Shown piece by piece: positions 1-5,991 of a DNA stretch of 14,174 nucleotides. The stretch's first letter is position 1. Each line of letters begins with the position of its first letter. The position numbers were made by a program, and so were the translations under genes. Under the pieces are notes generated by a model. It did not search any database and had not been told where the DNA came from. It was given only the letters and a program-made list of their open reading frames with translations. Origin of the DNA: an uncultured Faecalibacterium sp. (GTDB taxonomy: Bacteria; Bacillota; Clostridia; Oscillospirales; Ruminococcaceae); assembly GCA_937915335.1 (NCBI GenBank), contig CALDLZ010000482.1, positions 1-14,174 on the forward strand, in the 5' to 3' direction.

Positions 1-41
1 CCTCTGCGTATAATCATTGTATTATAGTAATTATAATAATG

Positions 42-112
42 TCGCAACTGGCTGCCATTTTACAGGCCCTATAGCTTTGCGTCACAGCCTTTCGACTGCT
101 TTGCCGAGGATA
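42..112 (-). ncRNA. Cyclic di-GMP class I riboswitch aptamer (GEMM-I), promoter-distal copy
   Basis: Read on the minus strand, this carries the GEMM-I landmarks in order: GGCAAAG, a short stem capped by a GAAA tetraloop (CAGTC-GAAA-GGCTG), the invariant GACGCAAAGC, a GGGCC segment and ATGGCAGCC, closed by AGTTGC that can pair with the 5' GGCAA. This matches the known class I c-di-GMP aptamer in which the GNRA loop docks into the opposite helix. It is the second of two copies on the same leader; over about 74 bases it differs from the other copy at only three positions. Its expression platform and the controlled gene lie left of position 1, so whether it switches on or off cannot be told. Confidence 0.88.
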
Positions 113-156
113 TTCAGTTTTGCATCTTCTTCACTGAGAAGAACTTGAAATTAGAA

Positions 157-217
157 AAGGCGCTGTTTCTGCGATACACTCGACAAAAACAACGCCTTAG
201 AAATTCTAAGCAGGTCG
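157..217 (-). promoter_or_regulatory. Inter-aptamer linker with alternative hairpins (possible expression platform)
   Basis: Three structures are visible on the minus strand. AAGCAGGTCG on the plus strand at 208-217 gives a transcript segment that can pair with AAGCAGTCG of the upstream aptamer (290-298), nine pairs with one bulge, which would break its GAAA stem. A perfect 15-base palindrome (CTTAGAA, one base, TTCTAAG) lies at 196-210. A 12-pair stem with one G-U has arms at 187-198 and 157-168 and is followed by TTCTAATTT. The last two share bases and cannot both form. The U tract is poor, so calling the last one a terminator is uncertain. Confidence 0.4.
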
Positions 218-240
218 CCCAAAGAAAAAATCTCTGAGAA

Positions 241-308
241 GCAGCTGGCTGCCATTTTACAGGCCCTTTAGCTTTGCGTCACAGCCTTTCGACTGCTTTG
301 CCGAGAGT
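241..308 (-). ncRNA. Cyclic di-GMP class I riboswitch aptamer (GEMM-I), promoter-proximal copy
   Basis: On the minus strand this is the first aptamer met by polymerase, about 50 bases after the predicted transcription start. It has the same landmarks as its partner: GGCAAAG, the GAAA-capped stem, GACGCAAAGC, GGGCC and ATGGCAGCC. The closing strand reads AGCTGC instead of AGTTGC, so its base stem with GGCA needs a G-U pair and is probably a little weaker. Two intact aptamers in one leader are expected to give a steeper, or two-input, response to c-di-GMP; that is inference from known tandem riboswitches. Confidence 0.88.
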
Positions 309-362
309 ATTCAGTTTTACAAGCCCTTTCGAGGTTCCCGGTCTCCCGTTCCCCTCGCAAGT

Positions 363-391
363 ATATTATCACGACTCTCCGCTTCTGTCAA
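363..391 (-). promoter_or_regulatory. Sigma-A promoter of the tandem riboswitch leader
   Basis: On the minus strand a perfect -35 TTGACA (386-391) is followed after exactly 17 bases by TAATAT (363-368), four of six to the -10 consensus. Transcription would start near 355 and run leftward into both aptamers. It lies just beyond the terminator-like hairpin that follows bilS, so the riboswitch transcript is probably separate from the bil operon. Confidence 0.75.
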
Positions 392-402
392 CAGTTTCCG
401 AA

Positions 403-421
403 AACTTTTTTCAAAAAAGTT
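403..421 (-). terminator. Terminator-like hairpin after bilS
   Basis: A perfect inverted repeat with nine-base arms (AACTTTTTT and AAAAAAGTT) about a single central base lies about 35 bases past the bilS stop codon and just before the riboswitch promoter. On the minus strand the second arm runs into TTTTC. It is A/T-rich and short-looped, so it may be a weak terminator. Confidence 0.5.
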
Positions 422-455
422 CACGCCGCCTTCTTTTGCGTCCTGTTTGCCACGT

Positions 456-956
456 TTACCGCACTTCCACGGCAGTTTTTCGCAGCTGCTCAAGGTCAGC
501 GGCATCCGGGTGAGAAAGCGCTTTCTCAAAATTCTCGATCAGCATCCCGAGGTTGGGGTTTGCATCCGGCTGCTGCCGCATCTTTTCGTATTGCTGGCGC
601 ACAGTCATGGGCATCTTACCCTGGCACATATAGGTTCCGATGACCGTGTTGCTTGCATCCAGCGCCTTTTTCACCGCCGTCAGGATCTGATCAAAGTATT
701 CCGCGCTGCCGCCAAAGCCCGCCGTACCGAACAGAAAGACTCGTTTTCCCCTCAGGGTCTGCAAAAAGGCGGTGAGCGTATCATCGGCGTGGCCCTTATC
801 CGTCCAGAATCCGATATAGAGCGTCTCGGCTTCCAGTGCCTCCGGGGCCGGGGCTCCGAAATAGATGCAGTTCTCCCGGGGCAGGCTGTCTCGCAGGGTC
901 TCGGCCAGCAGACGGGTATTACCGGTCTTGCTGCTGAATACGATGGCGTGGCTCAT
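456..956 (-). CDS. bilS: BilS-type flavodoxin-family protein
   Basis: A flavodoxin-fold protein of 166 residues. Residues 8-14 (SSKTGNT) form the FMN phosphate-binding loop, followed by alternating strands and helices typical of the family, for example LYIGFW and VFLFGTAG. It lies 29 bases downstream of the bilR stop, as last gene of the bilQ-bilR-bilS unit. In the published bilirubin reductase system the flavodoxin-like BilS assists BilR, presumably as electron or flavin partner; its role here is taken from that order of genes and family match. The start at 956 is chosen because AAAGGAGA (963-970) stands seven bases before it; an ATG two codons upstream at 962 is only one base from the GGAG core. 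Acts in the cytoplasm. Confidence 0.85.
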   Translation of the reverse strand: MSHAIVFSSKTGNTRLLAETLRDSLPRENCIYFGAPAPEALEAETLYIGFWTDKGHADDTLTAFLQTLRGKRVFLFGTAGFGGSAEYFDQILTAVKKALDASNTVIGTYMCQGKMPMTVRQQYEKMRQQPDANPNLGMLIENFEKALSHPDAADLEQLRKTAVEVR

Positions 957-962
957 GGTCAT

Positions 963-970
963 TCTCCTTT
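963..970 (-). promoter_or_regulatory. Ribosome binding site deciding the bilS start
   Basis: AAAGGAGA on the minus strand. Its spacing fits the ATG at 956 (seven bases from GGAG) and is too close for the ATG at 962. Confidence 0.7.
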
Positions 971-985
971 AATTTATAATAGGTA

Positions 986-2113
986 TCAGGCGTTGTCCTG
1001 CTCTTTGGCGTTCAGGGCATCATAGATGCAGCGGGTGCCCTGATGGGCGATCAGACCGCCCAGACACTTTTTGTTGCAGCGGACGCAGCGATGAATTTTT
1101 GCGGCCTGGCCGTTCTGCAATTTATTGACCCAGTTGGGGTCGGCCAGCAGCTGACGGCACATGGCGGCGCACTGGATGCGGTCGCTGGCAAGCTGCTGCT
1201 CCACAAAATCGGGGTCATTCAAACCGCCCACACCGCAGATGGGCACACTGGTGTACTGGCGAACCTCATCACAGAACTTAAGGAAGCAGCCGGTCTCCTT
1301 GAAATAGGGGTGGCTGGCCGGCGGGATGGTGTTTTCGAGAGCCGAGTGGTTTGCGAGGGTCACATGGAAGCTGGTCACGCCTGCCTGTACCAGCAGGGGC
1401 ACGAACACGGCCAGCTCTTCCTCCACAACACCGGCATTTCCGTAATGGGGGTTCTCCTGTCGGACAGCCAGCTTGTAGTCAATGGCCATCTCCGGCACAG
1501 CGGCATGGACCGCCTTGACGGCTTCCACGGCAAAGCGGGCACGGTTCTCAGCGCTGCCGCCGTATTCATCGGTGCGGTGGTTGAAGATGGAGGAAGAGAA
1601 GCTGCCGCACATCCGGTCGCCGTGCACCTGCGCCATATCAAAGCCCGCCTGCTTTGCCAGCACGGCAGCCTTGCCAAAGCCATCGATGATCTTATGGATC
1701 TTCTTCCGGGACATATTGGTAATGTAGGGAGCCACGGCATCGTTCATCCGCTCCCGCATCTGGTCGGGGGTGATCTTCTTCATCAGCACGCCCGGGATGC
1801 ATTTGACAATGGCCATCATATCGGTATCACTTTGGTGGAGCTGGGCGCAGACCTTGCAGCCATACCTGTGCGCCGTCTCACAGACCTGCCGGTAAAAGGC
1901 AAAGCCCTTTTTATCGAAGAGGGATTTCTCAAATTTGCTCTTGGCCACCGGCACATCGCCAATGATGATCATAGCACAGCCGCCCTTGGCCAGCCGCTCC
2001 ATCTCAGCCAGAAATTCCTCATCCGAGAGGCCGAAGGTGGTGGGGGCAAAGATGATGCGGTTCTTCAGCTGCAAACCGCCGTAATCAATGGGGCTCAGAA
2101 TGGTTTCATACAT
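986..2113 (-). CDS. bilR: Bilirubin reductase BilR (old yellow enzyme family)
   Basis: A 375-residue flavin-dependent reductase of the old yellow enzyme / 2,4-dienoyl-CoA reductase group, expected to reduce bilirubin to urobilinogen in the cytoplasm. The TIM-barrel starts at once (LSPIDYGGLQLKNRI, FAPTT). HGDR sits at residues 164-167, the motif that marks bilirubin reductases, with D166 and R167 as the key active-site residues in the published work. SIFNHRTDEYGGS follows, normal for the superfamily. Near the end C343, C346, C350 and C362 show the CX2CX3CX11C spacing of a 4Fe-4S site, yet the protein stops there and lacks the NAD(P)H domain of full 2,4-dienoyl-CoA reductases, so an outside electron donor such as BilS is likely. 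It begins three bases after the bilQ stop, suggesting translational coupling. Function rests on motif and gene order, not assay. Confidence 0.9.
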   Translation of the reverse strand: MYETILSPIDYGGLQLKNRIIFAPTTFGLSDEEFLAEMERLAKGGCAMIIIGDVPVAKSKFEKSLFDKKGFAFYRQVCETAHRYGCKVCAQLHQSDTDMMAIVKCIPGVLMKKITPDQMRERMNDAVAPYITNMSRKKIHKIIDGFGKAAVLAKQAGFDMAQVHGDRMCGSFSSSIFNHRTDEYGGSAENRARFAVEAVKAVHAAVPEMAIDYKLAVRQENPHYGNAGVVEEELAVFVPLLVQAGVTSFHVTLANHSALENTIPPASHPYFKETGCFLKFCDEVRQYTSVPICGVGGLNDPDFVEQQLASDRIQCAAMCRQLLADPNWVNKLQNGQAAKIHRCVRCNKKCLGGLIAHQGTRCIYDALNAKEQDNA

Positions 2114-2116
2114 ACC

Positions 2117-2533
2117 TTATACACTCTCTTTTCTCGTCCGTGCCGCTTTTTGCAGCAGGGTCAGGAGCTGGTGCTGTTCTTCCTCGGACAGTCCGCTCAG
2201 TTTTTCCGCATCCCAATCAAAAAACACCTGGTGGCAGGTCTGGAACGCTGTCTCACCTGCCGGGGTCAACCCCAAATGATAGCTGCGACCCTGTTTTTCC
2301 CGGGTCAGGAAGCCCTCCTCCACCAGCTTGTTCACGCTGCGCTGGCAGTGGCCCCAATCCAGGTGCAGATTCCTGGTCATCTCGGCCGGGGTGCAGCCGG
2401 GATGCTTGCCCACATAGATCACAAAATACATCATACCGAAGCTCAGCCCTAGCTCCTGGAGCTTCTGGGTGGTGTAAGCCGCAAACTGCTTGTAGAGCTC
2501 CGTTGCATAGAATGATAACGTCATCTGGAACAC
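2117..2533 (-). CDS. bilQ: MarR-family regulator BilQ
   Basis: A 138-residue MarR-family winged-helix protein. A long N-terminal helix (ATELYKQFAAYTTQKLQEL) leads into the helix-turn-helix at about residues 45-75 (CTPAEMTRNLHLDWGHCQRSV, ending LVEEGFL) and a wing at about 76-90 (TREKQGRSYHLGLTPAG), then a dimerisation helix pair. It is the first gene of the bil unit and probably controls its own promoter, which carries two palindromes. The start is uncertain: GTG at 2533 is chosen because AAGGAG (2543-2548) is nine bases before it; ATG at 2542 directly abuts that site, and GTG at 2551 overlaps it. The inducer is unknown; bilirubin or a bile pigment is a reasonable guess. Confidence 0.85.
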   Translation of the reverse strand: MFQMTLSFYATELYKQFAAYTTQKLQELGLSFGMMYFVIYVGKHPGCTPAEMTRNLHLDWGHCQRSVNKLVEEGFLTREKQGRSYHLGLTPAGETAFQTCHQVFFDWDAEKLSGLSEEEQHQLLTLLQKAARTRKESV

Positions 2534-2550
2534 ATTCTTCATCTCCTTCA

Positions 2551-2565
2551 CTTGACAAGGTCAAG
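2551..2565. promoter_or_regulatory. Palindromic operator over the bil transcription start
   Basis: CTTGAC, three bases, GTCAAG: a perfect six-base inverted repeat. It covers the end of the -10 hexamer and the predicted start site, so a protein bound here would block initiation. MarR proteins bind such short palindromes; BilQ is the obvious candidate. Confidence 0.7.
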
Positions 2566-2592
2566 TATAATCGCCTCGCTTGACTTTGTCAA
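2564..2592 (-). promoter_or_regulatory. Sigma-A promoter of the bilQRS operon
   Basis: On the minus strand -35 TTGACA (2587-2592, six of six) and -10 TATACT (2564-2569, five of six) are 17 bases apart. The start of transcription would fall near 2557, leaving a leader of about 20 bases before the bilQ start. Both hexamers overlap the palindromes described separately. Confidence 0.8.
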
Positions 2593-2593
2593 G
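2579..2593. promoter_or_regulatory. Palindromic operator over the bil -35 hexamer
   Basis: CTTGAC, TTT, GTCAAG: the same six-base arms as the neighbouring palindrome, centred 28 bases from it. The -35 TTGACA lies inside it. Two identical sites at one promoter point to cooperative repression. Confidence 0.7.
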
Positions 2594-2603
2594 TATTTTC
2601 TGT

Positions 2604-2651
2604 AAAAATTTCTCCCTGTTCCGTACTTCCGTTTCCGGGGCAGGGAGAAAT
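2604..2651 (-). terminator. Rho-independent terminator of the hybrid kinase gene
   Basis: On the minus strand ATTTCTCCCTG (2641-2651) pairs over 11 bases with CAGGGAGAAAT (2608-2618), followed directly by a run of T (2604-2608). It starts eight bases past the kinase stop codon and ends 11 bases before the bil -35 site, so it insulates the two units. Confidence 0.85.
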
Positions 2652-2658
2652 CCAGGAT

Positions 2659-4809
2659 TCAATGGATCTCTTTCCGGTATTTACTCAGCACCGCGTGGAG
2701 CCGCCGCTCTTCCACAGGCTTTGTCAAAAAGTCATTCATCCCCGCAGCCGCCGTCTTTTTCCGATCCTCGTCAAAGGCGTTGGCCGTCATGGCGATGATG
2801 GGCACGGTGCCCGCGTCAGGCCGGGCCAGCTGCCGGATCTGGCGGGTGGCTTCCATCCCGTCCATCACCGGCATCATAATATCCATGAGGATGGCATCAT
2901 ACTCTCCCGGATGAGATGCCGCAAAGGTATCCACTGCCGCCCTGCCGTCCTCGACGTAATCCGCCAGCACCCCGGCATCCTCCAGCATATAGTGGGCGAT
3001 CTCCCGGTTCAAGGCGTTGTCCTCCACCACCAGCAGGCGCATTCCGGCAATATCGAGGGGCTGCTTCTCCGGGGGCGGTGCTTCCCGTGGTGCTGTATCG
3101 ATGTCAAAGGACAGCTCCACAGTAAAGGTCGAGCCCACACCCTGCTCACTCTCCGCCCGGATACTGCCGCCCATGGTGTGCACCAGTTCGTCCACGATGG
3201 ACATGCCAAGGCCGGTACCCTGATACACGGTGCGCGCATTGGCGTTTTCCTGCGTGAAGGGCTGGAACAGGTGCTTTTCCATGAACTCCCTGCTCATGCC
3301 GATGCCGGTATCCTGTACGGTAAAGCGGTAAGAAGCCTTCCCTGTCCCGCCGGGCAGTTCTTCCACCGTCACATCCACCCGGCCATCGGGCTTGTTGTAC
3401 TTCATGGCGTTGCTCACCAGATTCAGCAGAATGCGGCGCAGATGAAGCGGACTGCCCACCAATCGGGAGTGCACCACGCCCTCGGTGTGCAGGGCGAAGG
3501 TAATGTTCTGCTCATTGGGCTGATTCTCGATGATCTCCCGGATGCTGGCAAGGTCGGCATTTAAATCAAAAGGCTTGTGTTCCAGGCGCACCTTGCCGTG
3601 CTCCAGCTCACTCATATCCAGCACATCGTTCAACAGGGAGAGCAGATGCTGGGAAGCGCCATCGATCTTGTTCACGCACTCGTCCACCACCTCGGGCTCG
3701 TTCTCGTGGCGGCGGATGCGCTCCACCATGCCCATGATACCGTTCATCGGGGTGCGGATATCGTGGCTCATGTGGGACAAAAACTCGCTCTTTGCCCGGT
3801 TGGCCTGCATGGCCTCCGCATTGGACTTCTTCAGCTTTTGCTGGTAGTCCAGCAGAGACTGGATATACACAGCCTGCTTGCGATCCAGCATCTCCCCTGC
3901 CGCGCACAGGCTCAGGCCCACCAGCAGGCTCAGGTAGAAGGTCAGATAGAATACCTTATTGTTCCGCACTACATAGGAGAAGGAGCGGTCCCGCGTGAAC
4001 TCATCCAGCCATTTTTTCTGCAGGCGGGCCAGCGTGCCGTCGGCGGACATCTGCTGTAACGCCGTATTCAGCTCTTCCTTCAGGTCGGGGCGGTCCTCAC
4101 TGACCGCCATGGCCGGGTAACTTTTGGAGATGGTCACACCCTTTTTCAGATGAAAACCATTTTTCTTGATGTCCTGGGTCGCCACGGCGGCATGACTGAT
4201 GGCATAATCCGCCTCGCCGTCCTCCACCGCTTTCAGGATCTCGGTATTGGTATAGTACTCCACATACTCGCACTGCAGGTCATAAGTCGTCTCAATGACC
4301 GAACGGGCCATCAGTGCCACCCGCTTGCCCGCAAGACCGGCGGCACTGTCCAGCGTGGTCTTGCCGAAAACGCAGAGTTCATCGGAGCTCAGAGGGATGG
4401 TGCGCAGGGTGCCCTGCATGTTGGAGAAAATTTCAAGGCCCAACAGAACATCCGCCTTGCCCTGTTCCAGCATGGCACGGCATTCCAGCCACTCACCGGT
4501 CTCAAATTCCACCCGCACGCCCATCCGGTTGGCCACCTCGATCATGCTCTCGATGTACAGACCGGACAACTCGCCCTTGGAGTTGATGTAGGAATTGGGG
4601 CAGAAGCCATAATCCGTGGCCACCCGCAGCACCGAGGCATCCGGGTCGGTGGTGGTCAGGACACTCTCTACCTCCGGTTCCTTGGCAAACACGCCCATCT
4701 GGATGGCCGTAAACAGCACCGAAACCACAACACCCGTCGTCAGCAAAATCGCCATCATCCGCTGATAGACCGAGTGTTCCTTTTTGCCGGTTTTTCCAGG
4801 CCTCAGCAT
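2659..4809 (-). CDS. Hybrid sensor histidine kinase with extracellular solute-binding domain
   Basis: A 716-residue membrane kinase. A transmembrane segment at about residues 18-41 is followed by a family 3 solute-binding domain outside the cell (about 61-272, opening VLRVATDYGFCPNSYI) and a second membrane span (about 286-305). Inside, the phospho-accepting His is H349 in FLSHMSHDIRTPMNGI; the ATPase domain shows N467, DTGIGM and GTGLGMSI. A receiver domain ends the protein (591-707) with acidic E596/D597, phospho-Asp D643, T675 and K697. All key residues are present. Such domains usually sense amino acids or similar small molecules. There is no DNA-binding output, so phosphate must pass to a separate phosphotransfer protein or regulator, none of which is in the window. 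Start ATG 4809 is preferred over TTG 4842 because AAGGGGG lies eight bases before it. It is a single-gene unit. Confidence 0.88.
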   Translation of the reverse strand: MLRPGKTGKKEHSVYQRMMAILLTTGVVVSVLFTAIQMGVFAKEPEVESVLTTTDPDASVLRVATDYGFCPNSYINSKGELSGLYIESMIEVANRMGVRVEFETGEWLECRAMLEQGKADVLLGLEIFSNMQGTLRTIPLSSDELCVFGKTTLDSAAGLAGKRVALMARSVIETTYDLQCEYVEYYTNTEILKAVEDGEADYAISHAAVATQDIKKNGFHLKKGVTISKSYPAMAVSEDRPDLKEELNTALQQMSADGTLARLQKKWLDEFTRDRSFSYVVRNNKVFYLTFYLSLLVGLSLCAAGEMLDRKQAVYIQSLLDYQQKLKKSNAEAMQANRAKSEFLSHMSHDIRTPMNGIMGMVERIRRHENEPEVVDECVNKIDGASQHLLSLLNDVLDMSELEHGKVRLEHKPFDLNADLASIREIIENQPNEQNITFALHTEGVVHSRLVGSPLHLRRILLNLVSNAMKYNKPDGRVDVTVEELPGGTGKASYRFTVQDTGIGMSREFMEKHLFQPFTQENANARTVYQGTGLGMSIVDELVHTMGGSIRAESEQGVGSTFTVELSFDIDTAPREAPPPEKQPLDIAGMRLLVVEDNALNREIAHYMLEDAGVLADYVEDGRAAVDTFAASHPGEYDAILMDIMMPVMDGMEATRQIRQLARPDAGTVPIIAMTANAFDEDRKKTAAAGMNDFLTKPVEERRLHAVLSKYRKEIH

Positions 4810-4853
4810 CTCTATGTCCCCCTTCTTTTCGTGATTCCGCAATCTTTTCTTTT

Positions 4854-4882
4854 ATCATACCAAGGTTTTCCAAAAGATGCAA
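4854..4882 (-). promoter_or_regulatory. Promoter of the hybrid kinase gene
   Basis: On the minus strand -10 TATGAT (4854-4859) is preceded by TGG, an extended -10, and 17 bases further up by a weak -35 TTGCAT (4877-4882). It begins only four bases after the terminator of the modC operon. Confidence 0.5.
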
Positions 4883-4886
4883 CCAT

Positions 4887-4921
4887 AAAAAGGCCGCCCG
4901 AAGTGAAACCGGACGGCCTTT
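4887..4921 (-). terminator. Rho-independent terminator after modC
   Basis: On the minus strand AAAGGCCGTCCGG and CGGGCGGCCTTT form a GC-rich stem around a loop of about eight bases, followed by TTTTTAT. It ends the long molybdenum operon 23 bases past the modC stop. Confidence 0.9.
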
Positions 4922-4944
4922 GCAGCTTTTTATCGAATTTTCTC

Positions 4945-5991
4945 TTACACCAGCGGCATGATGTTCTCCGGGGCAGCGGACAGGCAGGCCGGGATGGCAG
5001 GCGGCGGGGAACCCAGTGTTCCCTTGGACACCTTCCACCACAGGCGTGCTTCCCCGCCGGGGACCGTGCAGATGAGGTTCCAGTCGAAGGGGTTCTCGCT
5101 GGTAGAGACAGACTGCACCGGCAGGCTGTTGGGGGTGCCGGGGGCGCAGGGGACAAAATCATGGGCCCGGATGCCCACGGCACAACAGCCCTCGGGCACC
5201 GGCAGGGCCACGGTCAAGTCCTGCTCCCAGCCCGCCAGATGAACGGTGTGTTCGTCCACCCGGGTACAGGGCAGAATGTTCTTGCACCCGGTCAGCCGGG
5301 CGGCGGCACAGGTGCGGGGATCGGCAAAGACCTCTTTTGTCGTGCCTGCCCGGAGCACCTCGCCGCCGTCCATCACGATCATATCCCTGCACAGGCGGTA
5401 GGCTTCGTCCCGATTGTGGGTCACGAGCAGAACCGTGCCCGCAAACCCGGCCAGCAGGCTGCCCACCTCACCCTCCACCTCCTCACGCAGGTAACTGTCC
5501 AATGCGCTGAAGGGCTCGTCCAGCATCAGGATGCGAGGTTTGCCTGCCAGAATGCGGGCCAAGGCGGCACGCTGCTGCTGCCCGCCCGAAAGCTCACCGG
5601 GCAGGCGCTTGGCAAGTGATTCCAGCCGCATGGCACGCAGGGCCTCGGCACAGACAGCCTTGCGGGCGGCAGGGTCTTTTTCTTTTTTCAGGGCGCAGAG
5701 AATGTTCCGCTCCACGGTCATATTGGGGAAGAGGGCATAGTTCTGAAACAGCAGGCCCACATTGCGCTGCTGGGGCGGCAGATCGATGCCCCGGGCACTG
5801 TCGAACAGCACCCGGCCATCCAGCACGATGCGGCCCTCATCCGGCTTGACGATACCTGCGATACAGCGCAGGGTCATGCTTTTTCCGCAGCCGGAAGCGC
5901 CCAGAATGGCGGTGGCGGCATCACCCGCCGTGAATTCCGCATGGAGAGCAAAGCCCTCGAACCGCTTGGTCACGTTTACTTCCAGACTCAC
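4945..5991 (-). CDS. modC: Molybdate ABC transporter ATPase ModC
   Basis: A 348-residue ATP-binding subunit that powers oxyanion import with ModA and ModB. Walker A GASGCGKS is at 31-38, the Q-loop at Q83, signature LSGGQ at 134-138, Walker B ILMLDEP at 154-160 and the switch His H192 in LVTHN. The length is usual for ModC, but the C-terminal 140 residues do not show the SARN-type motif of a molybdate-binding Mop domain and look divergent. The start is the GTG at 5991, which overlaps the modB stop as GTGA; the open frame runs further upstream but inside modB and without family similarity. Last gene of the operon. Tungstate or sulfate cannot be excluded as substrate, but the neighbours argue for molybdate. 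Confidence 0.9.
   Translation of the reverse strand: MSLEVNVTKRFEGFALHAEFTAGDAATAILGASGCGKSMTLRCIAGIVKPDEGRIVLDGRVLFDSARGIDLPPQQRNVGLLFQNYALFPNMTVERNILCALKKEKDPAARKAVCAEALRAMRLESLAKRLPGELSGGQQQRAALARILAGKPRILMLDEPFSALDSYLREEVEGEVGSLLAGFAGTVLLVTHNRDEAYRLCRDMIVMDGGEVLRAGTTKEVFADPRTCAAARLTGCKNILPCTRVDEHTVHLAGWEQDLTVALPVPEGCCAVGIRAHDFVPCAPGTPNSLPVQSVSTSENPFDWNLICTVPGGEARLWWKVSKGTLGSPPPAIPACLSAAPENIMPLV

Noticed and set aside
1..45. AT-rich stretch with TATAAT on the minus strand as a second promoter
   Set aside because: The best -35 candidate (TTGCGA, inside the aptamer end) is only 15 bases away, and the sequence may just be the riboswitch expression platform cut by the window.
48..320. 74-base direct repeat as an insertion-element end, attachment site or CRISPR-like repeat
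   Set aside because: Both copies contain the full ordered landmarks of a c-di-GMP class I aptamer downstream of a promoter, which explains the repeat. There are no transposase or short regular spacers.
1043..2452. Long plus-strand open frame opposite bilR and bilQ
   Set aside because: It is the complement of well-supported genes in GC-rich DNA, spans two of them, and shows no domain-like sequence.
4150..5619. Plus-strand open frame of 489 codons opposite the kinase and modC
   Set aside because: It crosses two genes, a terminator and a promoter of the minus strand and has no recognisable motifs; a chance frame.
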